NCBI GenBank assembly: GCA_963169105.1
Contig: OY720639.1
Span: forward strand, 99,398,559-99,462,558
Length of the DNA stretch: 64,000 bases
Source: Ceriagrion tenellum
Taxonomy: Eukaryota > Arthropoda > Insecta > Odonata > Coenagrionidae
Direction of reading: 5' to 3'
Of this stretch, positions 1 to 11,090 are shown piece after piece (the first letter of the stretch is position 1; the number at the start of each line of letters is the position of its first letter). Both the position numbers and the translations under genes were made by a program. The notes below the pieces were generated by a model. That model searched no databases. It was not told the DNA's origin and worked only from the letters and a program-made list of their open reading frames with translations.

Positions 1-422
1 GTACAAAATTGCTGCGATGAGAAAAAAATTTGCCTTAATGCTACGAAGTAAATTTTATTAATTCGTGTAAATACTCCTAAAATATCTCGTAAGAAAAAGC
101 GTAAAACCAGAAGATTTTACTATGTCAAGAAAGCCATTAGTTATACTGACTCCATCCTACTGCTATTTCGGCTGGATTTTTTAAAAATAATAATAAGTTT
201 ATTCCTATAGATATCTTGAATAACCTAACAAAAAGAAGAAATTATACAGATAATGCGGAATAAAGGCAAAATTTGATGCGATGATTTTTAACAAACTGAG
301 ATATGGGTATAATAATCTTCAGCTAACGTTGCAATATTCATCACAATATGTCGGCTATGTGCTTCGACGAAAACTGGAAGTCAATTATTTAAACCTAAAT
401 ACTCGTATCATATTATTTAGTC
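1..422. other. No feature seen
   Basis: AT-rich sequence. If the receptor gene continues, this may be intron. Confidence 0.5.
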
Positions 423-634
423 TGTGCTGAAATAAAAAAAATAAGTGCCTCAGTATGTATCACAATATCATTTCTTTTCTTAGGATCCATGTGCTGAAAT
501 AAAAAAAATAGGTGTCTCAGTATGTACTGTGATACATACTGTGATACTTATTTTTTTATTTCAGCACATGGATCCTAAGAAAAGAAATGATATTGTGATA
601 CATACTGAGACACTTAATTTATTTATTTCAGCAC
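423..634. repeat. Four-unit palindromic repeat
   Basis: A ~66-bp unit (GTGCTGAAATAAAAAAAATA, then CTCAGTATGTA and TTTCTTTTCTTAGGATCCAT) occurs twice directly on the left and twice inverted on the right of a centre near 530. The outer arms are 423-525 and 534-634. It would form a long hairpin. No element family is recognised. Confidence 0.8.
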
Positions 635-640
635 ATGGAT

Positions 641-1793
641 CCTGGGAAAATAAATGAGAAAATTGGAAGAAAATAATACTTCGAAATACAGATTCCTCTT
701 TAAGAAATGGGCAATCTTTTCGTGAAAGGAAGTCCATTCATTTTACTGCCCACAGAAGTTTACCTGGTCTACACATCACTTTTGGCCCAGTATTAGATTC
801 CTCTTATGTCAAATGGATGCTGAGGTCGACATTGTCGGGCCTCATGTATTATTTCATTTGATATTGTTAAGGTGCAGTAAAAGTTACTATCACGAATAGG
901 CAGCATATTATGGAGGAATGATGTCCATCGGCTTTGAGTTGTTATGCCAGTTTTTGTACGATATTTTTTGGATGAAAATTAAGATTAAAAAGTTATGTGA
1001 AAAGATACCATCGCACAAACATCAAGTGAATGTTATTTGGCGATATATATATAATTTTTAAACCTATATATCTTCGTTTTATGACCAATAAACTAGTAAT
1101 ATTTTTGCACCATTATATAGTTTAAGGCTTAATTTATGATCTATGTTAAATTCAAGGTTGGTTATAGAGAATTTCTATTATGAAGGTTCCTATTTAAGCC
1201 ACGTACGACGGCTGTTTAAGAAAGACAGATTGGCTTTCATTACCTCCCGTCTCCTAATAAGGTACATGGTTAAAATCCTGAAATGAAAAGATCAGTCTTT
1301 TGTATGTACTGCTAGTAGGTGAAAAAGCGTATTAGTATTCATTAAAAAAATTTCTTTTTTTAGAGTAATGCTACACCTTACAAAAATAGAGAGGAAACGA
1401 AACGAGGAGTAAACAGCGGTAAAATTCTGCCTACGTGTGATGAAACTTTTTATTGAGAAAAGTAGGCATGAAACAATAATAATCCAGTGTATAACGTGAA
1501 GATACTATTGAATATTTTTTTCAAAGTTAGAATAAACGAACAGAACAACATAGAGAAACGATTATTGGAAGATAAGAGCCCTTCCCAAGTAGAACACCGT
1601 TGTTGATGACGAGATTGAGGGGCGTTGTACTGTGAGGGCTTTCCCCCCATATTTTTCTAAGGTAATAACTTTCTTTTTTTTGTATTTTGGCAATTTCTTT
1701 GTTTTAATTTTTACATGTATGTATATTGGTATTTTCTCGGTGCATGCCGATCTGTGTTACCACCGGACCATATGGTCTACTTGTAGCAATTTC

Positions 1794-1826
<33 letters not shown>

Positions 1827-2479
1827 TGTTCCGTGGCGTATTTCCCCGGATTTTCGATGAATTAGAGTTCCCGCACAACCAAGTGCGCTCATATTTTTTA
1901 AGCTATTATATTTTAATGCAAACTTGCATCTCACTTTAACGTTTGTCATCTGAACTTAAGAAAATGAAGTTTCCCAACGAAGAATTTTTAAAATGATGCA
2001 TCCACCTCACTAATACGTTGATGAGAAAAGGGGTTTTGTGTAGCATAATGAGGGTGGAAAGAAAAGAACGCAGAAGTGGTATCACGAGCTTGGTAGATCC
2101 TAAAGAATTTCTGAGATTCTGAAGCCTCTTCATTCTAAGGAGCACGTGACACCTTATTCAAAAATAGCGACACTTATCACTCCAACACTTCACGTTAACG
2201 AAAGAAACGTATTGAATCAAATGAAACGGACATGTTGGCGTAACGATAAAAAATAAAACGAGTTTAAAACACTCAAACTCGCGATAACGACGACGTGATA
2301 TCTCAAGTTAATTGGGGCCAATAAATCTTCCTCCATCCTGATTAACACATGGCGGAAAAAATAATCGGGTGGAATTTGTCGTCGTATAGACAGTAACGTG
2401 CAAACGTTGTCACGCTTCCAGCTGGAAGGTATTTCCAACGTTTCAACGAGACCTGAAAGATATACAGGGAAAAATCGAA
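641..2479. other. No gene seen
   Basis: AT-rich apart from the AAT microsatellite. The short frames have no recognisable protein. Confidence 0.5.
1798..1826 (+). repeat. AAT microsatellite
   Basis: About nine AAT units in a row. The 77-codon frame that spans it is not supported. Confidence 0.95.
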
Positions 2480-2680
2480 TACGGAGGGCGACGCTGACTG
2501 GATCGGAAACTTGGTCATTTACGAATGAGGATATGCCTACTCTAATGGCTTATGAGATATGGTTTTGGAGAAGAATGGTGAGTCTGATATGGGTAACGAG
2601 AGAGAGAAAGGAAGACCTGAGTGCGATTAGAAAGGAGAGAGTCTCAATTGGTATAAAATTAATACTTTTCCCATCATTAG
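2480..2680 (+). pseudogene. Degraded LINE fragment (GSETW region)
   Basis: The frame here contains GSETWSFTNED, YEIWFWRRMVSLIW and ERKEDLSAIRKERVS. This follows the GSETW...WRRM...W pattern near the C-terminus of RTE-like LINE proteins. Only this short block is recognisable, and the frame then runs into unrelated sequence. It is an old, truncated copy. Confidence 0.6.
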
Positions 2681-2768
2681 TCATTTCATTTAGTACCTCG
2701 GAAATAGACATGAGATCTAGTCCCTGGTTGGAGATGAATAAATAACTTACGAAGGAAATTAAAACATT

Positions 2769-2838
2769 GCACAATCAGGAATCAAATCTGAATCACCTTC
2801 ATGGCAGGCAAGCTTCCTAACACTTAACCACCGATAGA
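2769..2838 (-). tRNA. tRNA-Gly(GCC)-like pseudogene or SINE head
   Basis: On the minus strand about 70 bp follow the tRNA-Gly layout: TATCGGTGGTTAAGTGTTAGG for the 5' stem and D-arm region, CTTGCCTGCCATGAAGG for an anticodon arm with GCC, and TTTGATTCCTG as a B-box. The acceptor and T-arm pairs are imperfect, so it is unlikely to be a working tRNA. Confidence 0.45.
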
Positions 2839-5020
2839 AATTGCACTTTCAAAAAGTCAACCTATGAAGTCCGAAAAATATTCGCTGATTACTTGGCATT
2901 GTAGTCTCTGGTAAAATTCTTTCCGGATAAGTAATCTGAAAAGATTACATAACACCATCAGTAATGTACTCGTGAACTAACAGAAAGATTTATTTAATGT
3001 TCATAACCCACAATCTCAGTTAGCTAAAAATTGTCTTCAAGGCTACTTCCGCTCAGTCACCTCGTAGTTTATGTCAACTGGATGAAAGTGTTATATACGA
3101 ATTTGAATAAATATATATGCGTCCTTTGTTTTTTATGTCAGGGAGTGGGGGTTACGAATGAAGACGGAAATGGCCCATTTTTGTATGCTCACCTCATTAT
3201 AAGATTTAAACAATCCCCTTGCATCAAATTCTATTAGCCAAATTTCCCTACATGAAAGTGGTATTTTGTAACTGCTTCACTAACACAATTCCTATAGTCA
3301 GAGAGTGATGCTGTGTTTTCCAAGAGATAAATGGACAACTCCACGCAAGAGCCAAGAATCTTACCGTGCAAGAAGTCACAAAAAACGGCTGGAAATATAT
3401 TAAACGGATACCACGTGCCCTCAGGTATACAATTTTCTCTTGGCTTTATTGCTCAAAGATCGAGTGTCAACAACTTCGACACAGAGTCGAGTAGCATGCC
3501 ATGCGTCTTACTCTCAGGGTGTGTAGGGTTATATCGGAGGGAAATAATGAGAGAAAAGGTTTTACTTAGAATAAAAGTACTGCCCGGTCTTAATTTATTA
3601 CAGTGATACGTAAAATTTAAACAATGTCCTTTCAGGGAAAAACTTTCAGCTAGTTTCTGATTCATCGCCCTGTGTAATGCGACGGTCAACTCCAGAGGTC
3701 CAGACGGACGACTCATGGTTCCTCTTACCGCTACTCCACGTTTGCGCCACCCTCCAGTAAAGCTTGAATCAACGTTTGCCGCACATGTACTCACGCCCTC
3801 AATGTTCAAACACAGTAAGGTGGATGACGCAGTGGAACTATAGGCGCAAGCACTTCAAATACTGCCAAGGGTAATACAGTCGAGCATCTCGGGAAATAGG
3901 CAAGCTGTACGGAACGAACAGAGAGATCCAAGGAGAGAGGGCTGAGCATCTTGGGGATAGGCCATCGCTAGCGTTTTGGAAAGGCAGCATATTTCGCACC
4001 ACGGGCTGGGATGCTATAGATGTTAAAACTAGCGAGTCACAAAGTACCACATTGGTGATCAAGGTGAGAAAAATACTTTTCTCAATGTAGATTTGTTATC
4101 CTCGCCTCCGTTTACGCGGTTGATCATCATATTGTGAAAATTTTATTTTTAATTCGCATCGATTTCTGCGTATGTTTGCTTGCAAAAATAACTATTGTAC
4201 GACTTGCCGTTAAAAAAGATTGTCTGTGAGCTCATAAAAGATTTATTAGTACTATTTCCGACTTTTGGAGCAATAATGTAACCCCATCAGAAAGTCAACA
4301 TAAGTAGTATTTCCTACTTAATTTTACAATTTGGCATCTTGTACCGGGCGATGGCGGTGTTATACGCCAAAACGCGTGGTGTAAATTTATAAAGAAGAGT
4401 AAAGTACGATGTCTCTTGATTCTCATTATTTTTTAATGAAGTTATATCACACCTCTTCGGATATGTTTGACTCGATCATTAAACATTCATGCATGTGACA
4501 CGGGACCTGGTGCAACACGCTTGCTGTCATTTTTCTAGGAAACTCGCTGGAAAATCTCCGGCGCATTTGTGATCTCAGAGTACGTGGAAGAGGTTGGAAT
4601 AAAATATTGGGATTTATAGTTATGTTTTATTTAATAGTTGTATGCATATAAATGTCCATGTAATGTCAAAGAGAATATTGACCTATATAAGACTGCAAAT
4701 AACGTCCACTATCATGACAACTGGATGAAGGAGAAACTTGTCAAACCTCAGTGCAGGTTATCAAAAACTCAAAATTAATTTAATGTAATGAAGTCGAAAA
4801 GTTTTAAACTCATTACCTCAAGAGGTCAAAACTGTAAAATATTTGAGATTTAAAAGTGTCTTACACAGGTGACTTGTATCAATAGCCTTTTACTCTACTG
4901 ATGATTTTATGAAGTGTAAACCTGATATGGTTTTTTGATTATTTTACGTGATACGATTAATTGTTATTTTTTGATCTCTGACGAGGACTATTGCAATATA
5001 ACAAAGCTTGCTTGATGTCT
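2839..5020. other. No gene supported
   Basis: A 118-codon minus frame (3453-3809) and a 74-codon minus frame (3838-4062) lie in slightly GC-richer sequence. I looked for the missing receptor cysteine exon here and did not find it. Confidence 0.45.
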
Positions 5021-5041
5021 AATAAATGATAATAATAATAA

Positions 5042-5889
5042 GGCACATACTGAGGTTGCTCAAGGCACATACCGAGAAGCCCATGCATGGATGTTTCTAT
5101 CGAAACATGGAGAAGCATGGGCTATCGCAGGAGCTGACTTTTGCCTTCCTCCGCTCCGCTGGTCTAAAGTCAGAGACCGAGGGTTTCGTCCTCGCATGCC
5201 AGGATGGTGTCATAAACACACTCGTGTACCGCCGCATTATATTCAAGACAGAGGTTGCGGACACGAGATGCAGGGCGTGCCGAGCCCACCCGGAGACTTT
5301 GAGCCACCTTCTCTCCGGCTGTAGCTATTACGCCAAGCCAGCGTACATTGCTAGGCACAATGCGGCCCTGCGGGTGTTATATTTCCATCTTCGACACCAT
5401 TTTGGCATCGACAATACTCCTGTGCTGCCGTATGCCCCTGGAGATATTGAGTCCGTCGTGGAGAACGATAAATGCACCATCTGGTGGAATTACTCCTTTT
5501 CTACCACCAGGCAGGCGACCAAGCCTGATATCGTTCTCCTAGACCACCTCTCACGCTCCATGTTCGAGATAGAGTTTTCGACCCCGGCTGAAACAAACAT
5601 GGACGCAAAGGAGGCGGAGAAACGGGCGAAATATCAAGACCTGCTTTTTGAGCTTCGGCAAATGTACCCAGGACACTCTGTTAAACTGGTAGTCCTTATC
5701 ATAGGTGTGCTCGGTGGAGTTAAGGGCTCGCTGCTGGAGAGCATCGAGTGTAAAAAAAATCCTCGCCTGTCCCGAGCATGGAACGATTTAAATAACTATC
5801 AGGGGTCTGAGAAACAGGTTGGTACAGATCTTCATTTGAAGCTTCAGCGGATCGATTCGAAAAATTATGATGGCGTGTGCTTCATGTAG
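5042..5889 (+). pseudogene. 3' end of an R2/Dong-like LINE (zinc knuckle plus restriction-like endonuclease)
   Basis: A 287-codon frame holds the C-terminal part of a non-LTR retrotransposon polyprotein. Visible parts in order are a thumb-like segment (KPMHG, SAGLKSETEGFVLACQD), a zinc knuckle CRAC-x8-H-x4-C about residues 82-99, and a PD-(D/E)XK-style endonuclease block with KPDIVLLD and FEIEF about residues 165-183. In R2/R4/Dong/NeSL-type elements this endonuclease nicks the target to prime reverse transcription. The reverse transcriptase itself is missing, so the copy is 5' truncated. An AAT-rich run lies just before the homologous part, and the frame's first few codons lie in that run. 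The open frame, intact over about 850 bp, suggests a fairly recent insertion. Confidence 0.85.
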
Positions 5890-6059
5890 ATTTGGATGAT
5901 TGTGGCCCGTGGCTCATCCGGTCACTTTAACTATGAAATTATCCCACTAGCTATCTAACTTTGGGATATTTTTTGATATGCTTATTGGCAGTGCAGAGGG
6001 TAAATTCGTCATTGGTAATTCAATCCAAGGAATAGTTGAATTCTGCCCTCCATCCCTCC

Positions 6060-6360
6060 CTGCCTAATGCTAGTTTTCCACGTGGTTCTTCTTACGTATT
6101 TTCTTCTTCATTTGTCTAATGTATTTATCTGTATAAAGTATCAACTATCCAACACATGGGACTTTTTCCTCTAATTTTCCTTCGATGATATTCTTCACAG
6201 TTCCATTGTGTATCAGGGTGTGCCATTTCCATTACAACCCTTCTTTTCAGTTCCGTGTTTTTCAATTGGGCTCTCTCCTCGTCCGCACTTCTGTAAACCT
6301 CAACAATGTCCGTCCATTTTATCTTCAAGCAATCTCGTCCAGCATCAGATTTCGCAGGCC
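6060..6360 (-). pseudogene. LINE C-terminal fragment, same family as 15660-15975
   Basis: On the minus strand the frame includes VYRSADEERAQLKNTELKRR and RRKIRGKSP, matching the YRRAEEER...GHTLRH...RGRPR tail of RTE-like LINEs with many changes. It continues into a segment with AGCATTAGGCAGGGAGGG, the same end block seen in the copy at 15660-15975. There are no other coding parts. Confidence 0.62.
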
Positions 6361-6740
6361 TATATTCTGGATAGTTAAGTAGGCTATCTATCGGAAGAAA
6401 TGTTCTTACTATCGGAAGAAATGAAACTTCCTTTTTTACCTACACTACCGAGATGTGTAGATTAGCAAACGCCCAGAGTAAGACAGTGGATTTCATAATT
6501 TCTCAGATTAAGTTATCAGGCACGGTCACGAAATTTTGCGAATTAAAAACCGACGACTGCGTTGGACGTTCCTAATTGATATAATGAATTCTTGAGGAGT
6601 AAGTCAAGTTTCGGAAATATTGGATCCTCTCAAAATTATCATTTTTCAACTTGAAATATCCCAAATTTTATCCAATTTCAACTCATGATTTTGAGCGTCC
6701 CTAAAAACCCCTTCAGGTTTACATAACAGCGTCGATGACT

Positions 6741-7374
6741 GTTTCATGTTTTCCAGCGTAAATGTCATTTTTTGTGTAAAATGATTAGCGTGACTTATGA
6801 CAAAGCGTTTTCAGCTCTCTTATTTACAAGAAAAACGGGCAAGTACACACGTAGATAAGGTGTTTAGTTTCTATGTTATTACGATAATAAACAGCTAAGC
6901 ATGCGTTTTATATAACTAATAACTTCAGGCTTAACTTTGTGAAACCTCTCCATACTTCTCCAGGACTCCAGGTCCTGAATATGTCATTATGTGACGAAAC
7001 CATGGTCGTTCTCAATAAACCCATCTAGTGAACCTATACAAAGTGTATTTTTATTTTCGTTAAGTATGGAGAGGTTTCACAAAGTTAAGCCTGAAGTTAT
7101 TAGTTATATAAAACACATGCTTAGCTGTTCATTATCGTAATACCATAGAAACTAAACACCTAATCTACGTGTGTACTGCGCACGTTTTCCTCTTAAATTA
7201 GAGTGCTAGAAACGCTTTGTCATAAGTCACGCTAATCATTTTACTCAGGAAATGACATTTTACGCTCGAAAACGTGAAACAGGTCCTGAAGATGTCATTA
7301 TGTGACGAAACCATGGTCGTTATCAATACACCCATTTAATGAACCTATACAAAGTGTATTTTAATTTCCGTTAA
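6741..7374 (+). mobile_element. Penelope-like terminal repeat structure, tandem plus inverted
   Basis: Arms of about 216 bp at 6741-6956 and 7064-7280 are inverted copies. The 107-bp loop between them (6957-7063) recurs directly after the right arm (7281-7374). Each loop copy holds a hammerhead-like core: CTGAAUA (6975) or CTGAAGA (7286) in RNA terms, a hairpin closed by GTCA/TGAC, GAAAC, and palindromic CCATGG followed by TC. The two cores are in direct orientation 311 bp apart. No RT or GIY-YIG coding was found. A non-autonomous Penelope-like relic is the best explanation. Confidence 0.55.
7286..7318 (+). ncRNA. Hammerhead-like ribozyme motif
   Basis: Core CTGAAGA fits the CUGANGA consensus. 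A T and a small hairpin (GTCATTATGTGAC) follow, then GAAAC, a self-complementary CCATGG and a potential cleavage triplet GTC. Stem I is not evident, and the extra T before stem II departs from the consensus, so activity is doubtful. The sister motif at 6975-7007 has a changed core (CTGAATA). Confidence 0.35.
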
Positions 7375-9101
7375 GCATGCGTTTTATGTTTAAAAGTTCG
7401 AATGGCCACCAAAACTAATGCATGGATAGCATCAGGATATGTCGCGCAGCTAATGCTGAAATATGCTCATTTCCGCGGTATTATGGCGTGCAGTTTGAAC
7501 TCAGAGAGGCATAAGATTAAAATTGCGATTATAATGTTGATGAATTCATCACTATGACAGAGAGAACTATTATACTTTCCTTCTATCTCCAATCTGCCCT
7601 TTCCGTTAAATTTCCAAAGCGGTACTACCTACATAAGTGTTTTCAATTTATAGCGAGGTCTATCTAAAATCTATTCATTTCTATTTGAATTTCACATTTC
7701 TTTCAATTACCAAAAGATCTTCATAAAACAGGCATGTTACATATTATGTTATGATCTTTCCTCTACCTAAAACCTTTTTATTAGCTTTTATTTAACTTCA
7801 CTTGTGTTTCAGGGTCAAATTTTGTAATCAATTTTTACTAACCTCCTGAAATTTTGCACATAGGCTCATTTCCGGTGACAATATAATATTCAGTCATTAA
7901 AAAAGTCAAAACTAAAATGAATATTAAAGAAATATGTTTTTTTCTAATAGCGTTTTATATCATGTAGAGTATGCAATATTGTAAACTTGTGCGTCAACCC
8001 GACGACTTTCTTTTGTTAAATAAAAGCTTTTTTTTTAATACTTTTAAAAAAATATTTTTTTCTTTCTAAGAAGAAGAGGAAGAAGAAGATTAACATAAAA
8101 TGAATTATTTCTTTTTTTTTTCGGCATATTTAAAGGGTAGCCTTCTTATAGCCGGTTACAAGAACATTCAGTTGTGAAATCCATTAGAATTGGGATCAAT
8201 GAAGTAATTGACCTCATAATAACATTCGGGTTGCAGGAACACATCTACTACTATTAAATTTCTTGCAATGCTTGATCAAATCTCCCACCGCTGGATAAAT
8301 TATGAAATTTTATCCAATGTAAAGTTTATGCTGCACATAAAAATTAGTTTGTACACATAAAAAATGGGTCATTTATCTCAAAGTAACTCTGTTATGAAGT
8401 AATTAAGTCTCCAAGCAATTCGTTGTGCGTCCACCATTTTGGCTACTTATGGAACAAAAAACTTCAATTCATGAGCTACGAAGGCAATAAATATATCAAA
8501 TGTTTCTACTACAGTATTTAATGGCTGCAATGTATTATAAGGTCCCAGAACTCTATTGAATACATATATGAGGTTCCTGAAACTGGTCATTAGACGATTA
8601 GATATTTGAATTTTAACGTATCATGGCGAGAGGAGAGCTGTCGTTCATTTCCCTCAACTTTCATCTAAGTCAAAGCTTTATACACATTCAAAAATATGTT
8701 CTGCATAATGGTTTTGAATAGAATTACAGAATCTCTAAGCAATATTGATCATTTCTGCATCCAGAACAGTGAACTAATGAATTCCTTGTTTTACACCTGA
8801 TCATTTTAGTAAATAAATAAGCTGTTTAAAAATAAACACATTTTCAAAGTTCAAAAATCATTCAATAATTTTTTATCTTTTCCCAAACATTTTTAATGAC
8901 GATTGTTGCCATCCTCAGTTTTAAATTATCAGTTTGTAAAGTAATTAATTATGAGCCAAAATGTTTGTAATCTTTCATTCCAGCGCCCAGAGGGATCAAG
9001 CCAAATGAATATGTCTTCATCAGCATTTGGGAAGGCGAATGAATAGCGAAAAATCCATTACTCTCATAACTCTATTTTTTCTATTTAAAATCAATACTTA
9101 C
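7375..9101. other. Likely receptor intron, no feature
   Basis: Very AT-rich, directly downstream of the HRM exon donor, with a GAAGAA-rich stretch near 8070. No exon was recognised. Confidence 0.5.
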
Positions 9102-9215
9102 GATTGGGGTCAAATCCGTAAACAAAATAAGGGCAAGAGAAGCTCGCGCTCTCGCCGGCAGGCGTCGCGTTGATGCATGTCCATCCGTCGAATTCTTGCG
9201 GACACCACAAGCGAT
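9102..9215 (-). CDS. Hormone-receptor (HRM) domain exon of a class B GPCR
   Basis: A 114-bp minus-strand exon is flanked by a textbook acceptor (pyrimidine-rich tract ending CCCCAG above 9215) and donor (C|GTAAGTATT below 9102), phase 1 on both sides. Joined to the exon at 19079-19205 it encodes residues 43-80, including LWCPQEFDGWTC, TPAG and SCPYFVYGFDP. This is the ligand-binding HRM pattern of secretin-family receptors, with Cys47, Cys56 and Cys70 as cysteines two to four and Asn58 as a likely glycosylation site. The FDGW and GFDP wording resembles calcitonin/DH31-like or PTH-like invertebrate receptors. Such receptors sit in the plasma membrane, bind peptide hormones and usually signal through Gs and cAMP. 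Odd point: the Trp that normally follows the third cysteine is Ile57. Cysteines five and six and the seven helices are not found in the window. Confidence 0.85.
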
Positions 9216-9550
9216 CTGGGGAAGAAGATAGGAAAAGTATTTACTTTTATTCATAGGAATATCTATTCACATTTTATAGAGTTTTTAAACTTTTCCCAAT
9301 TAATTTATCTACTTCTTAACAAAATGCATAGTAAACGACGCAAAACTCTGCACGATGACTGAGGAAGAGAGTAGAAAAATTTTAAAATATGACTACAAAA
9401 ATAATTAGAGCAACATGAATAGATATACCAGAGAGAAAAAGGCTTAAGTCATAATTAAATATAGCCCGCTGTGAGTGACCACCTAAACAAATACCTGAAA
9501 TTATTGATTTGTTTCGATGAATGAAAATACTTAGTCGTGAGTTGTCTGTC

Positions 9551-9889
9551 AAGCATTGTTGCTTTTGGGTTAACCCGCGTCAGGCATTTGCCGAGCCAAC
9601 GTTTCATCTCCTTTATCGGAGACCACATAAGGGCTGAATGACTTTTATGCCTTTATCATGCATCAATCATGCATCCTCAAGGAGGTGAAAGGGGGTAGGA
9701 GGGTTGGAGGGTGCATTCTTCTGAAAATTGCTCCTCCCTCTGGAAATTACGGGAAACCACGACTCGCTTATCCTTCAGCCATAAAAAAGGCATTTAAATC
9801 ATTCAGCCCTGACCAGGTCCCAGCCAAAGGAGAAGAAAAGTTGGCTCGGCAAATTGATGAGGCGGGTTACCCAAAAAAGAACAGTGCTT
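9551..9889. repeat. Foldback/MITE with ~100-bp inverted arms
   Basis: Arms at about 9551-9655 and 9779-9889 are inverted copies sharing TTTGCCGAGCCAAC, AGGGCTGAATGA and the end word AAGCAYTGTT. No target duplication is clear. The 77-codon frame inside (9658-9891) is a by-product. It lies 336 bp upstream of the HRM exon in the intron. Confidence 0.75.
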
Positions 9890-10017
9890 AGGACATATGG
9901 ACAGCGAAAGTTTTCATAATTTTATGAGTTGTCATTTCAATAGTTTATGAACGGGTGAAATACTTCCACCAAGTAATACGTGATGAGGCATAGTCTCTAC
10001 TTTGCCAAGGCAATATG

Positions 10018-11090
10018 CAATTTCGTACTTCCGTGCATTACTGATCAAACAGTAATGAAGGATAGAATCATAAAGTAGTGGTAACACAACTCGTAACAAT
10101 GCAAAGAAAAATAGGTTTGAAAAAAATAGAGTGAAGGCGGGAACTGCACAAACCTCTCCTCATTTACGAGTGTCGATGATAATTAACTCGGCAAAATGCA
10201 ATTTCGGTAAATGTCCGCTTCCGTCACACACCTTTCAAACACTTATTCCCGGAAATTGGTGATATTAAGGATAATGACTGTGACATAGTTTAGTTTTTGA
10301 AGAATTACAGTACAAAACAAAAGTTACAGCAAAGTTGTTAAGCCACAGATTTTTGAGATATTCACGTTAGAAAATGACCAATTTTCGTCGTTTTTCCGAC
10401 TTTTGCGACGCCATTTTCTCAGTTTCGCGAACGCTCCGACAGAGGGATATTTCTAACGTTACCTCTTCAATATACGCTATATACGTCTCTACATGCCACC
10501 CTTTCCACCCTTCTAATCACCAACCGTCTCGAGGAAGATTTTTTTTTCTAGAAAATATACGTCTCTACATGCCTACACCTCATATTTCCACCCTTCTAAT
10601 CACCAACCGTCTCGAGGGAGATTTTTTTCTAGAAAATATAAGTAAATAACATGGAACGGGAGATGTTAGTAGGTAAACGCGACTGTCGCGCCACGCTGCG
10701 ATCAAAAGTGGAAACAGTGCAATGGCGCCCGGGAAAAACGTCACCTTAAGCTTTAAAAATTTCCTATTTATCGTAAATTACTTATTACCCCAAAATAAAA
10801 TTATCACTAGATACCAGCATCTTTCTAGTTTTTGTGACAAAAATTTCGCGGCGATACGCTATGTTAAAAGGGACTAAAACAATTTTTGAAAGGTGTGTGA
10901 CGGAAGCGGACATTTACCGCAATTTCAAACTACCTTACGTGACTGATCAAACAGAAATAATGGAGAATATCAGAAAGTAGTGTAAACACAACACGTTACC
11001 ATGAAAGGTAAATACGCTCGACAAAAATAGAGTGAAGGCGGAAACTGCACCAAACCTATCGTATTCATATGATAATTAACTAGTTGATTA
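10018..11090 (+). repeat. ~180-bp tandem duplication interrupted by the element at 10206
   Basis: 10018-10197 and 10919-11090 are diverged direct copies sharing ACTGATCAAACAG, GTAACACAACTCGTAAC-like and TAGAGTGAAGGCGG words. Both begin with GCAATTTC. The DNA element sits exactly at the boundary of the second unit, so that word occurs three times in the region. Confidence 0.75.
10206..10918. mobile_element. Non-autonomous DNA element, 34-bp TIRs and 8-bp duplication
   Basis: Exact inverted ends of 34 bp (10206-10239 and 10885-10918) start GGTAAATGTCCGCTTCC. GCAATTTC flanks both sides (10198-10205, 10919-10926). An 8-bp duplication is typical of hAT and a few other superfamilies. The interior has no transposase; it holds a two-copy tandem repeat of about 78 bp (10479-10640) with AATCACCAACCGTCTCGAG in each copy. 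Confidence 0.8.

Noticed and set aside
3453..4062. Missing receptor exon with cysteines five and six
   Set aside because: The minus frames contain cysteines and NFT/NGT-like words, but no NGTW...NYT-x-C pattern and no matching phase-1 acceptor was found.
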